Positions 8,861-18,299 are shown, counted from the first letter of the stretch. The stretch: 64,000 bases of DNA from Reichenbachiella agariperforans (GCF_900142205.1 NZ_FRAA01000001.1:1084803-1148802), one strand, 5' to 3'. Translations and numbers: made by a program. The notes: generated from the sequence alone by a model not told the origin.

Positions 8861-9241
8861 TTAGGACTCATACAGTTCGATAGGCAAGCCGTCAGGGTCA
8901 CTCGTGAAAGTAAAACGCTTGACGGTGTATTCGTCCACACGGATAGTTTCAACAATCAAGCCATAATTCACCAAGCGCTGTACTTCTGCTTCAATATCCT
9001 CCACCACAAATGCCAAATGTCTCAAACCAGCTGCTTCAGGACGTGAAGGACGAGCCGGTGGATTAGGGAAGGAAAATAATTCGATGATGTACTGCCCGTT
9101 CAACGCCAAATCCAGCTTATAAGAATTACGTACCTCCCGGTAGACTTCTTGGATGATCTCTAGTCCGAGTACACGAACATAAAAATCCTTAGACATCTCA
9201 TAATCAGAGCAGATAATGGCAATGTGATGTATCGATTTCAT
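8861..9241 (-). CDS. VOC-family (glyoxalase/YaeR-like) metalloprotein
   Basis: 126 residues from the ATG at 9241, chosen because the domain begins immediately (MKSIHHIAIICSDYEMSK...); the open frame extends upstream without homology. One vicinal-oxygen-chelate domain of two beta-alpha-beta-beta-beta units. Metal ligands typical of the small YaeR/SMU1112c-type proteins are visible: His at residue 5 or 6, Glu in IIELFSFP, His in LRHLAFVV and Glu in PIELYES. The family includes lactoylglutathione lyases and dioxygenase-like proteins; the substrate here is unknown. Confidence 0.88.
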   Translation of the reverse strand: MKSIHHIAIICSDYEMSKDFYVRVLGLEIIQEVYREVRNSYKLDLALNGQYIIELFSFPNPPARPSRPEAAGLRHLAFVVEDIEAEVQRLVNYGLIVETIRVDEYTVKRFTFTSDPDGLPIELYES

Positions 9242-9448
9242 AAACCTAAAACTAGTACAAGCTAGAGTCAACAAGGAAAATAGCACACTGTTTTTCTTTC
9301 TTAACCAAACTACGTATCTCCACAATATTTACTATTTCCCTCTGTAATTCTCAAGCTAAAAAAGCGCTGAAAATATTTTCAGTTCAAAACACAACTATCC
9401 TCTTTCCTTTTCGATAAATTCATCCAATTTATTTTGAATGATGGAACG

Positions 9449-10135
9449 ATGATTCATCCAAAAACAGAGCTAAAACACATCAATGATGTAGTCGGATACG
9501 GGGTATTCGCTACACAATTCATCCCAGAAGGGACGATCGTATATGTCAAGGACAGCCTAGAGCTAGAAATCACGCCTATGGACTACCTGACTCATACACC
9601 CGAAATGAAAACAGTGATAGACAAGTACTCCTACATCGACGAGTCTGGCAACAAAATCGTCAGCTGGGACTTTGCCAAGTATGTCAACCACTGCTGCAAC
9701 TGTAACACCATGAGTACAGGGTACGGATTTGAGATAGCCATCCGAGATATCAAAAAAGGAGAACAAATCACCGACGAATACGGGATATTCAACATCGATG
9801 AGGAAATGGATTTGGTCTGTCACGAACACTCCTGCCGGCGCAAAATCGCCTTGGATGACTTTGACAACTACTACCAGCAATGGGACATCAAAATCCAAAA
9901 ATCACTAACCCAATTGTTAGAAGTCTACCAGCCACTCATGGGGTTCGTTACACCACAGACCCGCACGCAACTAGATGCCTACTTTGCCGATCCCCAGCAA
10001 TACAAATCGGTGTACTCACTAAAATACCACGGAACAAATGGAGCAAAACAAAAAACAAAAAAGCTTCCCCGAAAAAAGAAAGCTACTCTACCGCTAGACT
10101 TAATCGCCCATGCACCATTGGCCAACACAAAATAG
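9449..10135 (+). CDS. SET-domain protein
   Basis: 228 residues from the ATG at 9449; a TTG five codons upstream (9434) is an alternative. A SET domain covers ~residues 5-130: strand with VVGYGVFATQFIPEGTIVY, the catalytic-core motif Y-V-N-H-C-C-N-C-N (equivalent to NHSC/NHxCxPN of lysine methyltransferases) and the GEQITDEYGIF motif. A post-SET-like Cys/His cluster (VCHEHSCRRK) follows, then a helical part and a basic tail (KKLPRKKKATLP). Likely S-adenosylmethionine-dependent methylation of a protein lysine. Bacterial SET proteins are often of uncertain target; no partner is adjacent. Confidence 0.85.
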   Translation: MIHPKTELKHINDVVGYGVFATQFIPEGTIVYVKDSLELEITPMDYLTHTPEMKTVIDKYSYIDESGNKIVSWDFAKYVNHCCNCNTMSTGYGFEIAIRDIKKGEQITDEYGIFNIDEEMDLVCHEHSCRRKIALDDFDNYYQQWDIKIQKSLTQLLEVYQPLMGFVTPQTRTQLDAYFADPQQYKSVYSLKYHGTNGAKQKTKKLPRKKKATLPLDLIAHAPLANTK

Positions 10136-10152
10136 TCCCGTTCGCTATAACG

Positions 10153-10183
10153 AAAAGCCCTCTATTATTACAGAGGGCTTTTT
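10153..10183. terminator. Rho-independent terminator, SET / DUF1080 genes
   Basis: Arms AAAAGCCCTCT and AGAGGGCTTTT with an 8-base loop and a T-run on the + side; lies between convergent genes. Confidence 0.85.
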
Positions 10184-10203
10184 CTACATCTTAGTCTAAC
10201 CAC

Positions 10204-11091
10204 CTATTCGTAGTAATGCTGATACTCCGTCGGCATAGCATCTAGAGATCGGATTTGTATTCCTTTGTAAAAGACCTCTGCAGCTTCACTTTGCAATTGG
10301 ATTCTTCCTTTGACAAGAGGGATTGGTTTTCCGTCCACCATTTGGCGTGAGTGATCTAGTATCATCACCACTTCACCATTGACTATGTGTAGACTCTTCC
10401 CCTCATAGCAGATGAGATCCAATGTATTCCACTCTCCTGTCGGTCGCTCAAAATTAGCACTGCGCATACAATAGCCTTTGATCGATTGATCTTGACCAAA
10501 AGATAAAAAAGGCTGACTATCGTCAGCCACTGGACTCATGATTCCCTCGGGCAAATAGGCACGGATATCTATAGCCGAATTGGCTTGGCTCCAATAGTCT
10601 CCCATATGTCCTTCCATAATTTGAAACTCCTGAGACAGCATCCATGACCGCCAATATTCCGCACCCATAGGCCCCACCGAATGATACAGAATACCCGCAT
10701 CCTTCAGTAGATGTTCTCTCGGAGGCCAGACTTGCTCGCCCCATCTAAACTCCACCTTCAGATGGTAGTTGTCATAGCTATTCTTTGTGATCACACAGCC
10801 ATAGTACTCACCACTCACATGTAGCACAGGCTCACCCTCTTCTTCTATCACCCGAAACACATCATAACCTTCGGGATTCAATCCCACGGGTGCTACCTCT
10901 ACACTATCTGCATCTAGCGGTATCGAACCGTTATAGCCATAATGGTGCTTGTAGCTAAGATAGGTGTCCCACTGGCTCATCTCTGTATCCAGGAGAGACT
11001 CCCATTTTGGTTCTTGGCATGATAAGGTCAAACATGCTATGATCAAACATGATATTTTAAATGAAGTGTTCAAAAAGAGTACTCGGTTCAT
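10204..11091 (-). CDS. Lipoprotein with DUF1080 (3-keto-disaccharide hydrolase-like) domain
   Basis: 295 residues from the ATG at 11091, selected because it begins a lipoprotein signal (SCLIIACLTLSC with the lipid-modified Cys). The rest is a concanavalin-like jelly roll of the DUF1080 type: the YDNYHLKVEFRWGE strand, DAGILYHSVGP, then EFQIMEGHMGDYW and the C-terminal GEWNTLDLICYEGKSLHIVNGE followed by GRIQLQSEAAEVFYKGIQIR. Members act on 3-keto-glycosides or bind glycans in the periplasm. Predicted periplasmic or outer-membrane-attached. No carbohydrate operon surrounds it. The Trp/Tyr/His-rich surface suggests ligand binding. Confidence 0.88.
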   Translation of the reverse strand: MNRVLFLNTSFKISCLIIACLTLSCQEPKWESLLDTEMSQWDTYLSYKHHYGYNGSIPLDADSVEVAPVGLNPEGYDVFRVIEEEGEPVLHVSGEYYGCVITKNSYDNYHLKVEFRWGEQVWPPREHLLKDAGILYHSVGPMGAEYWRSWMLSQEFQIMEGHMGDYWSQANSAIDIRAYLPEGIMSPVADDSQPFLSFGQDQSIKGYCMRSANFERPTGEWNTLDLICYEGKSLHIVNGEVVMILDHSRQMVDGKPIPLVKGRIQLQSEAAEVFYKGIQIRSLDAMPTEYQHYYE

Positions 11092-11154
11092 GGTCTTGCG
11101 TTTTCTGTTCCTGTAAACATAACCGAGAAGCATAAAGGAGAGAAACCCCTGCAC

Positions 11155-11186
11155 AAAAAAAAAGGGTTCGGTAGTACCGAACCCTT
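11155..11186 (-). terminator. Terminator of the coiled-coil lipoprotein gene
   Basis: Arms AAGGGTTCGGTA and TACCGAACCCTT around one base, with nine A on the + strand (a T-run on the minus strand) immediately after the hairpin in the minus-strand direction. Confidence 0.85.
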
Positions 11187-11208
11187 CTAAACTTACTGCT
11201 AATCTAAC

Positions 11209-11667
11209 TTATGAGTTACTCATTTCATCAAACTTTTGCTTGATATCTTCTTTAGTTTCTTTCAGTTCACTGGCCATATTATCATAGGCTCTATTGACAT
11301 CAGATTTGACTTCATTCCAGTTGTCCTTTGAAGAACTTTTAACTTCAGCCAAAGCATCAGACACATCCTTTTTCTTGGCTTCTAAGTTGTCAACCGCTTC
11401 TTCGAAGTTTCTTTCTACAGGACCTTCATCGATATTCATTTTATCTTTTAGATCATCTATTGAGTCGTCGATATCTTCCTCCATAGACTCTAACTTTTCG
11501 ACTAGTTCCTCTCTCTGTTGTTCAAAGTCATCTGACAGGTCATTTTCTGTCATGTCGTTGCTATTCTCTTTCTGCGTCTTGCCTGTACATGAAGCAAGAG
11601 CAAGCATAGCAACTAATACAAGTGACAAAAGTGATACTGGGGTATGATTGATTTTTAAAGTTTTCAT
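11209..11667 (-). CDS. Acidic helical lipoprotein
   Basis: 152 residues. Lipoprotein signal peptide (LLSLVLVAMLALASC, lipobox LASC) followed by an almost entirely helical, charged body, including EEDIDDSIDDLKDKM and a C-terminal part with KDNWNEVKSDVNRAYDNM-type heptads. Spacing suggests one or two long amphipathic helices, possibly a coiled coil lying along the membrane. The pattern resembles stress-related YtxH/CsbD-type proteins but no family is claimed. Single gene with its own terminator. Confidence 0.7.
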   Translation of the reverse strand: MKTLKINHTPVSLLSLVLVAMLALASCTGKTQKENSNDMTENDLSDDFEQQREELVEKLESMEEDIDDSIDDLKDKMNIDEGPVERNFEEAVDNLEAKKKDVSDALAEVKSSSKDNWNEVKSDVNRAYDNMASELKETKEDIKQKFDEMSNS

Positions 11668-11894
11668 GTTTGTTATTTTTTGATTTGTCTACTGTAGTTC
11701 GAAAAAACGTGCCAACCATCCCAAACGTCATTCAAACGGCTTTTCATACCAGCTGCTGAGGCTACCGAGCTACATACTGTAGACTCATCTCTACAATATG
11801 TAGTCTACAACTCACTTCTGATCTATTGTTAAGAATAGGTACGGTTTTTTCATGATATACATCAAAATCAACACCTCCACGAAACCCATGCACC

Positions 11895-12329
11895 ATGAGA
11901 GCAACGAAAAAATACTTTAACAGATCATTTGTAGAAGCAAACCTAAGACTGTTTCGTGCGAAACTGGATAAGGGATTTCCACTCACAGCGTTTTATAAAA
12001 AAGGGAATGGCATCAAAACCATATTGAACCACACGGGTCGGTTTACAGATTTCAAAGGCGTATTCTTCATCGTAGATTATAGAAACACGCCCATACTGGC
12101 TAGCGAATCCAAACATGTAATTCAGGATATTCAAAATCTCGTCCGCGGACGTAGAGTCAAAGACAGAAAATATCTCAAAAAACTATCGCAAAAGTATGGC
12201 TACAGTACCCTACTGGCTGGACAGGAATACATGAAAGACATGCATGTTAACTGGATAGAACTCCCTGATCAGGCAGAACGCATCCTGCTCAGAAAGTTCT
12301 TAAAACCAGAGGTGGTCATCAAGGCCTAA
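11895..12329 (+). CDS. Hypothetical basic protein, possibly GIY-YIG-like
   Basis: 144 residues, basic, soluble. After ~45 residues a strand GVFFIVDYRNTPILASES is followed by a helix with basic residues (HVIQDIQNLVRGRRVKDR), then GYSTLLAG and a C-terminal W-I-E-L-P-D-Q-A-E-R-I-L-L-R-K-F-L-K-P. The order strand-strand-helix, then a Glu-containing helix ending in K-P, recalls the GIY-YIG nuclease fold, but the GIY and YIG motifs are not intact (GVF, ILA). I treat this as a weak fold resemblance only. The gene ends 6 bases before the convergent tonB stop. Confidence 0.55.
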   Translation: MRATKKYFNRSFVEANLRLFRAKLDKGFPLTAFYKKGNGIKTILNHTGRFTDFKGVFFIVDYRNTPILASESKHVIQDIQNLVRGRRVKDRKYLKKLSQKYGYSTLLAGQEYMKDMHVNWIELPDQAERILLRKFLKPEVVIKA

Positions 12330-12335
12330 CCTCCA

Positions 12336-13169
12336 TTATCTATTGGCTAGTTTAAATGTGATCGGTAGTACCATTCTGACACTTACTGCTTTCCCACGTT
12401 GCTTGCCAGGGTTCCAGTCGGGTGCCTCTTGGACTATTCTAGCCGCTTCTTCATCACATCCTCCGCCTATGCCTTTAACTACTTTGACGTCACTGATCTG
12501 CCCCGTGCTATTGACGACAAACTGCACAAAGACTCTACCCTGTACATTGTTTAGACTGGCAGTTCTAGGGTACTTGACATTTTCTCCTACGTATTGATAA
12601 AATGCTGCCATACCACCCACTGGCTCGGGCTTGTCCTCTACGATCAAAAATATCTCCTCCGCGACCTCTTCCTCTGGCTCTTCTTCAACGAACTCTATCT
12701 CCTCAACTACCATATCTTCTGTCGTTTCCACGTCCATGTTGACCTTGACCTCTTCTAGTATGACTTCATCTGGAACCTCCACTATGACTGGTTGTTGCAC
12801 CACTTGCTCTGGAGGTGGAGGTGGGGCTTGCTGCGTCTGTGGTATTTCTAACACCTCTTCAAAATCCGCCTTTTCCATCACCAACTCATCAACAATAGCT
12901 GTGTCTTCAAACTTCCACTGAAAGGCCAAGTTCACAGCAAACAGCGCCACAGCCAACCCGATAAAAAAGAACATGCGACTCTGCCCTCTTAGCTTATCGG
13001 CCCGTTCTTGCTTCCATTGGATGAGTTCATCATAATCTTGCTGCTTAAGCACCAAAGGCTGTGCTGCTATTGGTTTCGGATTGTTTTCTTTAGGTCTATT
13101 CGTATTAGCAGCCATCAATTCAGCTTTCCAGAGCTGAGTGACTGTCGCATTATTTTCTATTGCTTTCAT
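12336..13169 (-). CDS. TonB-family energy transducer
   Basis: 277 residues. A ~65-residue cytoplasmic N-terminus with basic and Gln-rich stretches precedes one transmembrane helix (~66-84, MFFFIGLAVALFAVNLAF), a periplasmic linker with PPPPPEQ and a very acidic Val/Glu-rich repeat (~120-185), and a C-terminal TonB domain (~188-277) with YPRTASLNNVQGRVFVQFVV, GQISDVKVVKGIGGG and the end VRMVLPITFKL. It couples the proton-motive force (through ExbBD) to TonB-dependent outer-membrane receptors. No exbB/exbD is adjacent. The N-terminal cytoplasmic extension before the TM is long, as in several Bacteroidota TonB proteins. Confidence 0.9.
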   Translation of the reverse strand: MKAIENNATVTQLWKAELMAANTNRPKENNPKPIAAQPLVLKQQDYDELIQWKQERADKLRGQSRMFFFIGLAVALFAVNLAFQWKFEDTAIVDELVMEKADFEEVLEIPQTQQAPPPPPEQVVQQPVIVEVPDEVILEEVKVNMDVETTEDMVVEEIEFVEEEPEEEVAEEIFLIVEDKPEPVGGMAAFYQYVGENVKYPRTASLNNVQGRVFVQFVVNSTGQISDVKVVKGIGGGCDEEAARIVQEAPDWNPGKQRGKAVSVRMVLPITFKLANR

Positions 13170-13290
13170 GACTTTGTGGGTTGCGTTCTGTTTTTCTTTT
13201 AGACACCTAAATTGGCCATTATCTCTTCCAAAAAGAATGACGCTATCCCCATCAAATCATGATTTACATCATCTAAATGCACACCCACAA

Positions 13291-13321
13291 ACAAAAAAAG
13301 CCGACCCGAAAGTCAGCTTTT
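13291..13321 (-). terminator. Terminator of the FKBP gene
   Basis: Ten-base arms AAAAGCCGAC and GTCAGCTTTT (a G-U pair in the minus-strand transcript) with a T-run on the minus strand after the stem. Confidence 0.7.
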
Positions 13322-13344
13322 GTATCTTGATCGCTTAGCGATAA

Positions 13345-13962
13345 TTAACTCACCGAGATCAACTCAATATCGAATATCAACGCTGCGAAAGGAGGAATAT
13401 CCTGTCCCGCTCCTCTGTCTCCATAAGCCAGGTTATAAGGAATATAAAGTTTCCACTTGTCCCCTGGTACCATTAGCTGTAGCGCTTCGGTCCACCCTGC
13501 AATCACTCCCCCTACTGGGAAAGTTGCAGGCTGTCCACGCTGCACCGAACTATCGAATACTTGTCCGTTGATCAACTGACCTGTATAATGTGTCGTCACT
13601 TGGCTAGCCGCCGTAGGCTTAGTACCCGCTGCGTCTCCAGACTCGATGATCTCGTACTGTAGACCACTCGCTAAAGTCACTACACCCTCTTTTGCACTAT
13701 TTTCTTTGAGAAACGCCTCTCCTTCATCTTTCACACCAGCGTGTGCATTTGCCTTGAGTTCGCCGATTTTCTTCTGGAGTACTTCGTTGATCTCTTCTGG
13801 AGAGATGGCACTCTGTCCCGCGAAAGAATCCGACAGTCCACTCATGAATGCATCTATATCAAATGCCTTATCAAAACCTTCACTCGCAAAGTTTTGTCCT
13901 ACACTCTGACCTAGTCCGTAACTGAACTTTTGGTCTTCGCTATTTAATTCTACCATTGTCAT
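13345..13962 (-). CDS. FKBP-type peptidyl-prolyl isomerase
   Basis: 205 residues, FklB/Mip-like layout. Residues 1-85 form the helical N-terminal dimerisation domain (SYGLGQSVGQNFASEG, ISPEEINEVLQKKI), and ~95-205 the FKBP domain: LASGLQYEIIESGDAAG, VTTHYTGQLINGQVFDSS, the FPVGGVIAGWTEALQLM core, KLYIPYNLAYGDRGAG and a closing F-D-I-E-L. Active-site residues Tyr, Asp, Phe, Val-Ile, Trp and Tyr are all present. There is no signal peptide, so it should be cytoplasmic, assisting proline-limited folding. Confidence 0.93.
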   Translation of the reverse strand: MTMVELNSEDQKFSYGLGQSVGQNFASEGFDKAFDIDAFMSGLSDSFAGQSAISPEEINEVLQKKIGELKANAHAGVKDEGEAFLKENSAKEGVVTLASGLQYEIIESGDAAGTKPTAASQVTTHYTGQLINGQVFDSSVQRGQPATFPVGGVIAGWTEALQLMVPGDKWKLYIPYNLAYGDRGAGQDIPPFAALIFDIELISVS

Positions 13963-13976
13963 AATTATTTAGCTCG

Positions 13977-13984
13977 CAAAGGTA
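13977..13984 (-). promoter_or_regulatory. Candidate -7 box for the FKBP gene
   Basis: Minus strand reads TACCTTTG followed by CG, matching TAnnTTTG, 15 bases before the ATG; this would make a very short leader. Confidence 0.35.
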
Positions 13985-14088
13985 AAAATTATTACCAGAC
14001 CTTTTTTGATTATCTAATGATATGACATAAAGTGGCTATAACTTTAAGACTCAACCTTCATTTCATGTCCTATATAATTTCTTAACTC

Positions 14089-14096
14089 TAGTTTTG
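14089..14096 (+). promoter_or_regulatory. Candidate -7 box for the TPR histidine kinase
   Basis: TAGTTTTG matches TAnnTTTG and lies 17 bases before the ATG at 14113. Confidence 0.3.
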
Positions 14097-14112
14097 TTAC
14101 CTTGGCTTTCAT

Positions 14113-16116
14113 ATGTCTATGAGATTACAACGCCTTCTACCCATATTCATACTATTCATCGCAACCGGATTGCAAAGTAGCTACTCGCAACAGTCCGTAT
14201 TAATGAAGGCTTTCGAAGAAAGAATCGAAAGTCTCCCCTATCAAATTCAAATTGATACCCTTCTTAGCACAAGTCTTCTACCAGTATCCGATTCTTTGCC
14301 AGGAGCCATTGTTTTAGCAAAGAGAGCACTTGAAATCAGTTTAAAAAATCATTATATAATTGGATCAGCTATTAGCTATCAATATCTAGGCAATGCTCAG
14401 TTTTTAGAAGATCAATTTGATCGTGCTCTAATCAATCTCGAAGCAGGTATAAAAATCTATGATTCGCTAAAGGATACCAAAGGAGTCATGAATTGTCAAA
14501 AATCAATGGGCTCCGTCTACATGAAAATGGGCAACTATGACGAAGCAATAAAGCGATATCTGATCGCTATGAAAATAGCAGAGCAACTATTAGGCAAGGA
14601 TACTACAGCTGAAATATACGGGCACATAGGCACTGCACTAAACTACCAAAGAAAGTATGATCAAGCCATCTCCTACTTAGAAACAGCTCTATCAAAAAAC
14701 CCTCCTTTGTCCATAAAACATAAGATTCTCAACAGCCTCGGCATCTCTATAAAACACACTGGAGATTTCAAAAAAGCTGAAGAGTACTATCTAGAAAGTG
14801 CGCGAATATGTGTCGAAACACAAACTGATATGTGCGAAGTATATGCATACAATAGCCTAGTATCTCTATACAGAGAAATAGATCAACCCAAAGCAATTCA
14901 GTATGCACACAAGATCATAGACCAATTAGAAAACGTAAAAAGAAATAAAGAAATACTCGTATCAGTATACAATAACCTAGGAGCCATATATATGGATCAA
15001 CTCAAGTATGATCAAACCATCTTCTATTTAAAGAAAGCGCTAGCCCTGTCCAAAGAAACCCACCAAGGAAACAGATATATCATACATGCCAACCTCTCCT
15101 TTGCCTACGAAGACACCAAGCAGTACAAACTCGCACTGGAGCACATCACCACCTACTGGCAATTTAAAGACAGCTTGCTATCAGTGGAAAAAAGTAAACT
15201 AGTGGAAGAGTATCTCACTAAATTTCAAGTCGAAAAAAAAGAAAAAGAAATCATGCTTCTCAAAAAAGACAAAGAGTTGCAAGAGGCTAAGCTCGCCAAC
15301 AACAAAGCAGAACTACACAAACAGGCATTGATCAGAAACACCTCCATAGCGAGCTCCATCCTCATCATTACGGTGATGTTCGTAATGTTCGTATTCTACA
15401 GACAGAAAACAAAGGACAAAGAACTACTCGCTCAACAAGCAAAAGAAGTCGCAAAACAAAAAAAGCTAGAGCTGATTCGTACACATGAGATCAAAACTAT
15501 CCAAGCGAGCATAGAGGGTCAAGAACACGAACGGCAAAGAATCGCAAAAGAACTCCATGATGGGATCGCTGGCTCATTAGCTAGCATTAAGCTGAGCCTT
15601 TCACAACTGACAGACAAGTACGGTGCGAGTAAACCATTGAAGAAAATCATCACAAACCTAAACGACACCTATGAAGAAGTACGTACGATCTCGCACCATC
15701 TAACACCCCCTCGTATTACCAATACGTCGTTCATTGAACTGATAGACAACTATCTCAAAGAACTATCTGCTTTGTGCAAGATACACATAGGGACACACTA
15801 CTATCCAAAAGACAAAATAGACCAGCTACCAGAGCATATTAAATCAGAGATCTACCGAATCCTCCAAGAGCTCATCACCAATATAATCAAGCACTCCCAA
15901 GCCAAACACATTGAGATCAACTTCACCATTACAGATGGACGACTCAGCTTGTTAGTCGAGGACAACGGCGTTGGGTTCAACACCCAGACCACTACCACTG
16001 GAATAGGACTGAGAAACATTGTATCCAGAGTAGAATTACTCCATGGTGAGATTGATATTGACTCCTATCTCGGACGGGGAACCATCCTCAATATTGCTAT
16101 CCCCATCTCAGGATAA
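14113..16116 (+). CDS. TPR-containing NarL-type sensor histidine kinase (HisKA_3)
   Basis: 667 residues. Signal peptide (~1-25), then a periplasmic sensor of tandem TPR repeats (~60-365; e.g. KSMGSVYMKMGNYDEAIKRY, YNNLGAIYMDQLKYDQTIFY), a coiled coil, one transmembrane helix (~410-430), then the kinase. Phospho-acceptor His482 lies in HERQRIAKELHDGIAGSLA, the HisKA_3 form. The HATPase domain shows an N-box (QELITNIIKHSQAKH), DNGVGF and GIGLRNI. Such kinases pair with LuxR/NarL-type response regulators; none is adjacent, so this one is an orphan here. Sensing through TPRs suggests a protein or peptide ligand in the periplasm. Confidence 0.93.
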   Translation: MSMRLQRLLPIFILFIATGLQSSYSQQSVLMKAFEERIESLPYQIQIDTLLSTSLLPVSDSLPGAIVLAKRALEISLKNHYIIGSAISYQYLGNAQFLEDQFDRALINLEAGIKIYDSLKDTKGVMNCQKSMGSVYMKMGNYDEAIKRYLIAMKIAEQLLGKDTTAEIYGHIGTALNYQRKYDQAISYLETALSKNPPLSIKHKILNSLGISIKHTGDFKKAEEYYLESARICVETQTDMCEVYAYNSLVSLYREIDQPKAIQYAHKIIDQLENVKRNKEILVSVYNNLGAIYMDQLKYDQTIFYLKKALALSKETHQGNRYIIHANLSFAYEDTKQYKLALEHITTYWQFKDSLLSVEKSKLVEEYLTKFQVEKKEKEIMLLKKDKELQEAKLANNKAELHKQALIRNTSIASSILIITVMFVMFVFYRQKTKDKELLAQQAKEVAKQKKLELIRTHEIKTIQASIEGQEHERQRIAKELHDGIAGSLASIKLSLSQLTDKYGASKPLKKIITNLNDTYEEVRTISHHLTPPRITNTSFIELIDNYLKELSALCKIHIGTHYYPKDKIDQLPEHIKSEIYRILQELITNIIKHSQAKHIEINFTITDGRLSLLVEDNGVGFNTQTTTTGIGLRNIVSRVELLHGEIDIDSYLGRGTILNIAIPISG

Positions 16117-16190
16117 GAAAACGCTCCTCCGAGTACTGCTCTAGCAGCCTCCTCATATGCTCCCTAAGGATAGAGCAAAAACTACTACAT

Positions 16191-16227
16191 AAAAAATCCC
16201 CCTCAGACCAATAGCCCGAAGGGGATT
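16191..16227 (-). terminator. Probable terminator of the DJ-1/PfpI gene
   Basis: Arms AATCCCC and GGGGATT with AAAAAA on the + strand, i.e. a T-run after the stem in minus-strand transcripts. The loop is long (19 bases), so confidence is moderate. Confidence 0.55.
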
Positions 16228-16303
16228 CCTGCCATTAGGCAGATGCATCTCGCTATGACAATTATTGAGACCGTATTTTTAAACGAGATTTAACACCTTT
16301 TAG

Positions 16304-16879
16304 TTAAATCTCGATCTTCGCACCGAGCACTTTCAGAAACTCTCGGATGAAAGCAGGGTGCGCGGGCCATGCAGGTGAGGTCACGAGGTTGCCATCGACA
16401 TAGGCACCATCGACAGGGATGTCCTGAAACTCCCCTCCTGCTAGTGTCACCTCTGGCCCCACCGCTGGATAGGCAGTCAGCTTGCGTCCCGAGACCACTC
16501 CTGCGGCAGTGAGTATTTGTATCCCGTGACAGATGGCCGCCACGGGCTTGTCCGCTTCGAAAAACTCTTGGACGATCTCGATCACACGGTCGTTGAGCCG
16601 GAGGTACTCTGGTGCTCTGCCTCCCGCTATCACCAGTCCCTCATAGTCCGACGTACTGACTGCATCAAAATCATAGTTCAGTGCGAAGTTGTGTCCAGGC
16701 TTCTCGGTATAGGTCTGATCTCCTTCGAAATCATGGATGGCCGTCTTGACGATATCGCCTTTCTTCTTGTCAGGACACACGGTGTGCACCTCGTACCCGA
16801 CCATTTCGAGCATTTGAAAGGGTACCATCGTTTCGTAATCCTCTGTAAAATCTCCTGTTAGGAATAGTAACTTCTTCAT
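16304..16879 (-). CDS. DJ-1/PfpI-family protein
   Basis: 191 residues, one DJ-1/PfpI domain: N-terminal strand [15 protein letters not shown] carrying the conserved acidic residue (Glu16), [14 protein letters not shown] and the nucleophile elbow with Cys117-His118 ([10 protein letters not shown]). The C-terminal part has [18 protein letters not shown]. Family members are proteases, glyoxalase III or chaperones; the long insertion with the AHPAF motif is like the large PfpI/ThiJ subgroup. Oxidative or carbonyl stress protection is a reasonable inference only. Followed after 113 bases by the PhoD-like gene, which lies upstream on the same strand. Confidence 0.88.
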   Translation of the reverse strand: MKKLLFLTGDFTEDYETMVPFQMLEMVGYEVHTVCPDKKKGDIVKTAIHDFEGDQTYTEKPGHNFALNYDFDAVSTSDYEGLVIAGGRAPEYLRLNDRVIEIVQEFFEADKPVAAICHGIQILTAAGVVSGRKLTAYPAVGPEVTLAGGEFQDIPVDGAYVDGNLVTSPAWPAHPAFIREFLKVLGAKIEI

Positions 16880-16992
16880 GTCATTGGTTTTTTAGTGAAT
16901 AAATATTTGTGCATCCGTCGACCCTTAATAGAGAGAACGGACGCTACATTTCCTTACGAATCAAAAGCAAGGGAAGATGAACTTTTGCCCTC

Positions 16993-18015
16993 CTATTCGA
17001 AGACAATGTCTAGCTTTTCCATCACGGCTGACGAGTCGGATTTCAAGTAGCCCCTGACAGAGTCATCTGCATTGATTTCGATTAGTCCGTAGTTGAGTGC
17101 ATAGACGATATCCCCCTCTCTGTGCCGGTTGGGTTCCTGACGCTCGTCACTCCAGCCATGCGTCAGCGAGCTAGAGGTGATGTCATAAACCTTGCGTCCG
17201 TTGTAGTCCAGTTTGGACATCTCCCCGATGTGTCGGTCACCGGTGAGGAATATCGGCTTCTTCACCTCATACTTCACGAGCATTTCGAGCATCTTGGTTC
17301 TGTCCTGAGGAAAATTGGCCCACTTCTCGAAGATGTGCTCCTCGGGCAAGAACTGTATCCCCGAGGCAAACAAATGCACATCTGCAGTGGACTGAGCCAG
17401 TTCATTTTCGAGCCACGCCCACTGTGCCTCACCGAGGATAGCTCCTTCGGGGTTGGGCACGATGGTGTCGTTGACCAAGGACATCTCGTCTCTGAAGTAG
17501 CGCGTATCCAACAGCAGCACTTTTACCTGCATAGCCGAATCCCCTAGCGTATACGTCCCATAGACGCCTTCACGGGTTCTGCGTACGTCATCGACCGGCA
17601 CATCCAAAAAGTCAAGCAATTCCTGCTGACTCCCCACTTTGGCTTCATACTCCTTGCCTGCATTGTTTTTGCCAAAATCATGGTCGTCCCACGTCCCGAT
17701 CACGGTCGTGGCAGCTCTCAGCGCCTGATAGCCAGGGTTCATCTTTTGCTTTTGGTACTTGGCGCGCATGGTGTCCATGTTGTCGGTATCGCCATAGATA
17801 TTGTCACCGAGCCATATCCAGACATCGGGAGACTCTGCTAGGATATCATCCCATAAAGGCTGAGGTTTGTTTTGGTTGCTGCACGAGCCAAACGCGATTT
17901 TTATGCTTGTTTTAGGAGTGGCTTCTTCAGTCGAAACCTCCTGAGACTCGTGAGACGTAGGTGCCGTACAGGCCGCCATGATTCCCAAGAGAATCATCGA
18001 TAGGTACTTTTTCAT
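16993..18015 (-). CDS. PhoD-like alkaline phosphatase lipoprotein
   Basis: 340 residues from the ATG at 18015, which gives a lipoprotein signal (KKYLSMILLGIMAACTAP). The body is a metallophosphatase of the PhoD type: IAFGSCSNQN, the metal motif WLGDNIYGD, GTWDDHDFGKNNAG, the ALRAATTVIGTWDDHD region, and GDRHIGEMSK near the C-terminus. These Asp/Asn/His sets bind Fe3+/Ca2+ in PhoD enzymes. It probably hydrolyses phosphodiesters or phosphomonoesters at the cell envelope to release phosphate. No pho box or transporter is next to it. Confidence 0.9.
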   Translation of the reverse strand: MKKYLSMILLGIMAACTAPTSHESQEVSTEEATPKTSIKIAFGSCSNQNKPQPLWDDILAESPDVWIWLGDNIYGDTDNMDTMRAKYQKQKMNPGYQALRAATTVIGTWDDHDFGKNNAGKEYEAKVGSQQELLDFLDVPVDDVRRTREGVYGTYTLGDSAMQVKVLLLDTRYFRDEMSLVNDTIVPNPEGAILGEAQWAWLENELAQSTADVHLFASGIQFLPEEHIFEKWANFPQDRTKMLEMLVKYEVKKPIFLTGDRHIGEMSKLDYNGRKVYDITSSSLTHGWSDERQEPNRHREGDIVYALNYGLIEINADDSVRGYLKSDSSAVMEKLDIVFE

Positions 18016-18299
18016 GTGTTGCGTTTTGTATCCCACAATGATACCATTCGAATAAAAAGTATATGTGAAGAAACCATGAAGCCTATGTTGATATAGGAGT
18101 CAAACATTAAAATATGAATCATAAAAAGCCTGCATTCGGTGCTAACAATGAGCAAGAGGGATGAGCAACAAAGACCTAATGCAAGAAACCGTAAAGCCCT
18201 GACGCTACTGCCTCATTCGGACGCTCGCATTGATTTCAGAAAGGGCGTAGCGCATCTTGATTGCCAAATCACTAGTTTTGCGGGCTAAAGAGACATACC

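Noticed and set aside
9357-9382. Terminator-like AAGCGCTGAAAATATTTTCAG palindrome
   Set aside because: No gene ends here and no T-run follows; an isolated 16-base palindrome CTGAAAATATTTTCAG.
12631-12921. Ser/Thr-rich ORF on + strand
   Set aside because: Antisense of the Glu/Val-rich linker of tonB; low complexity only.
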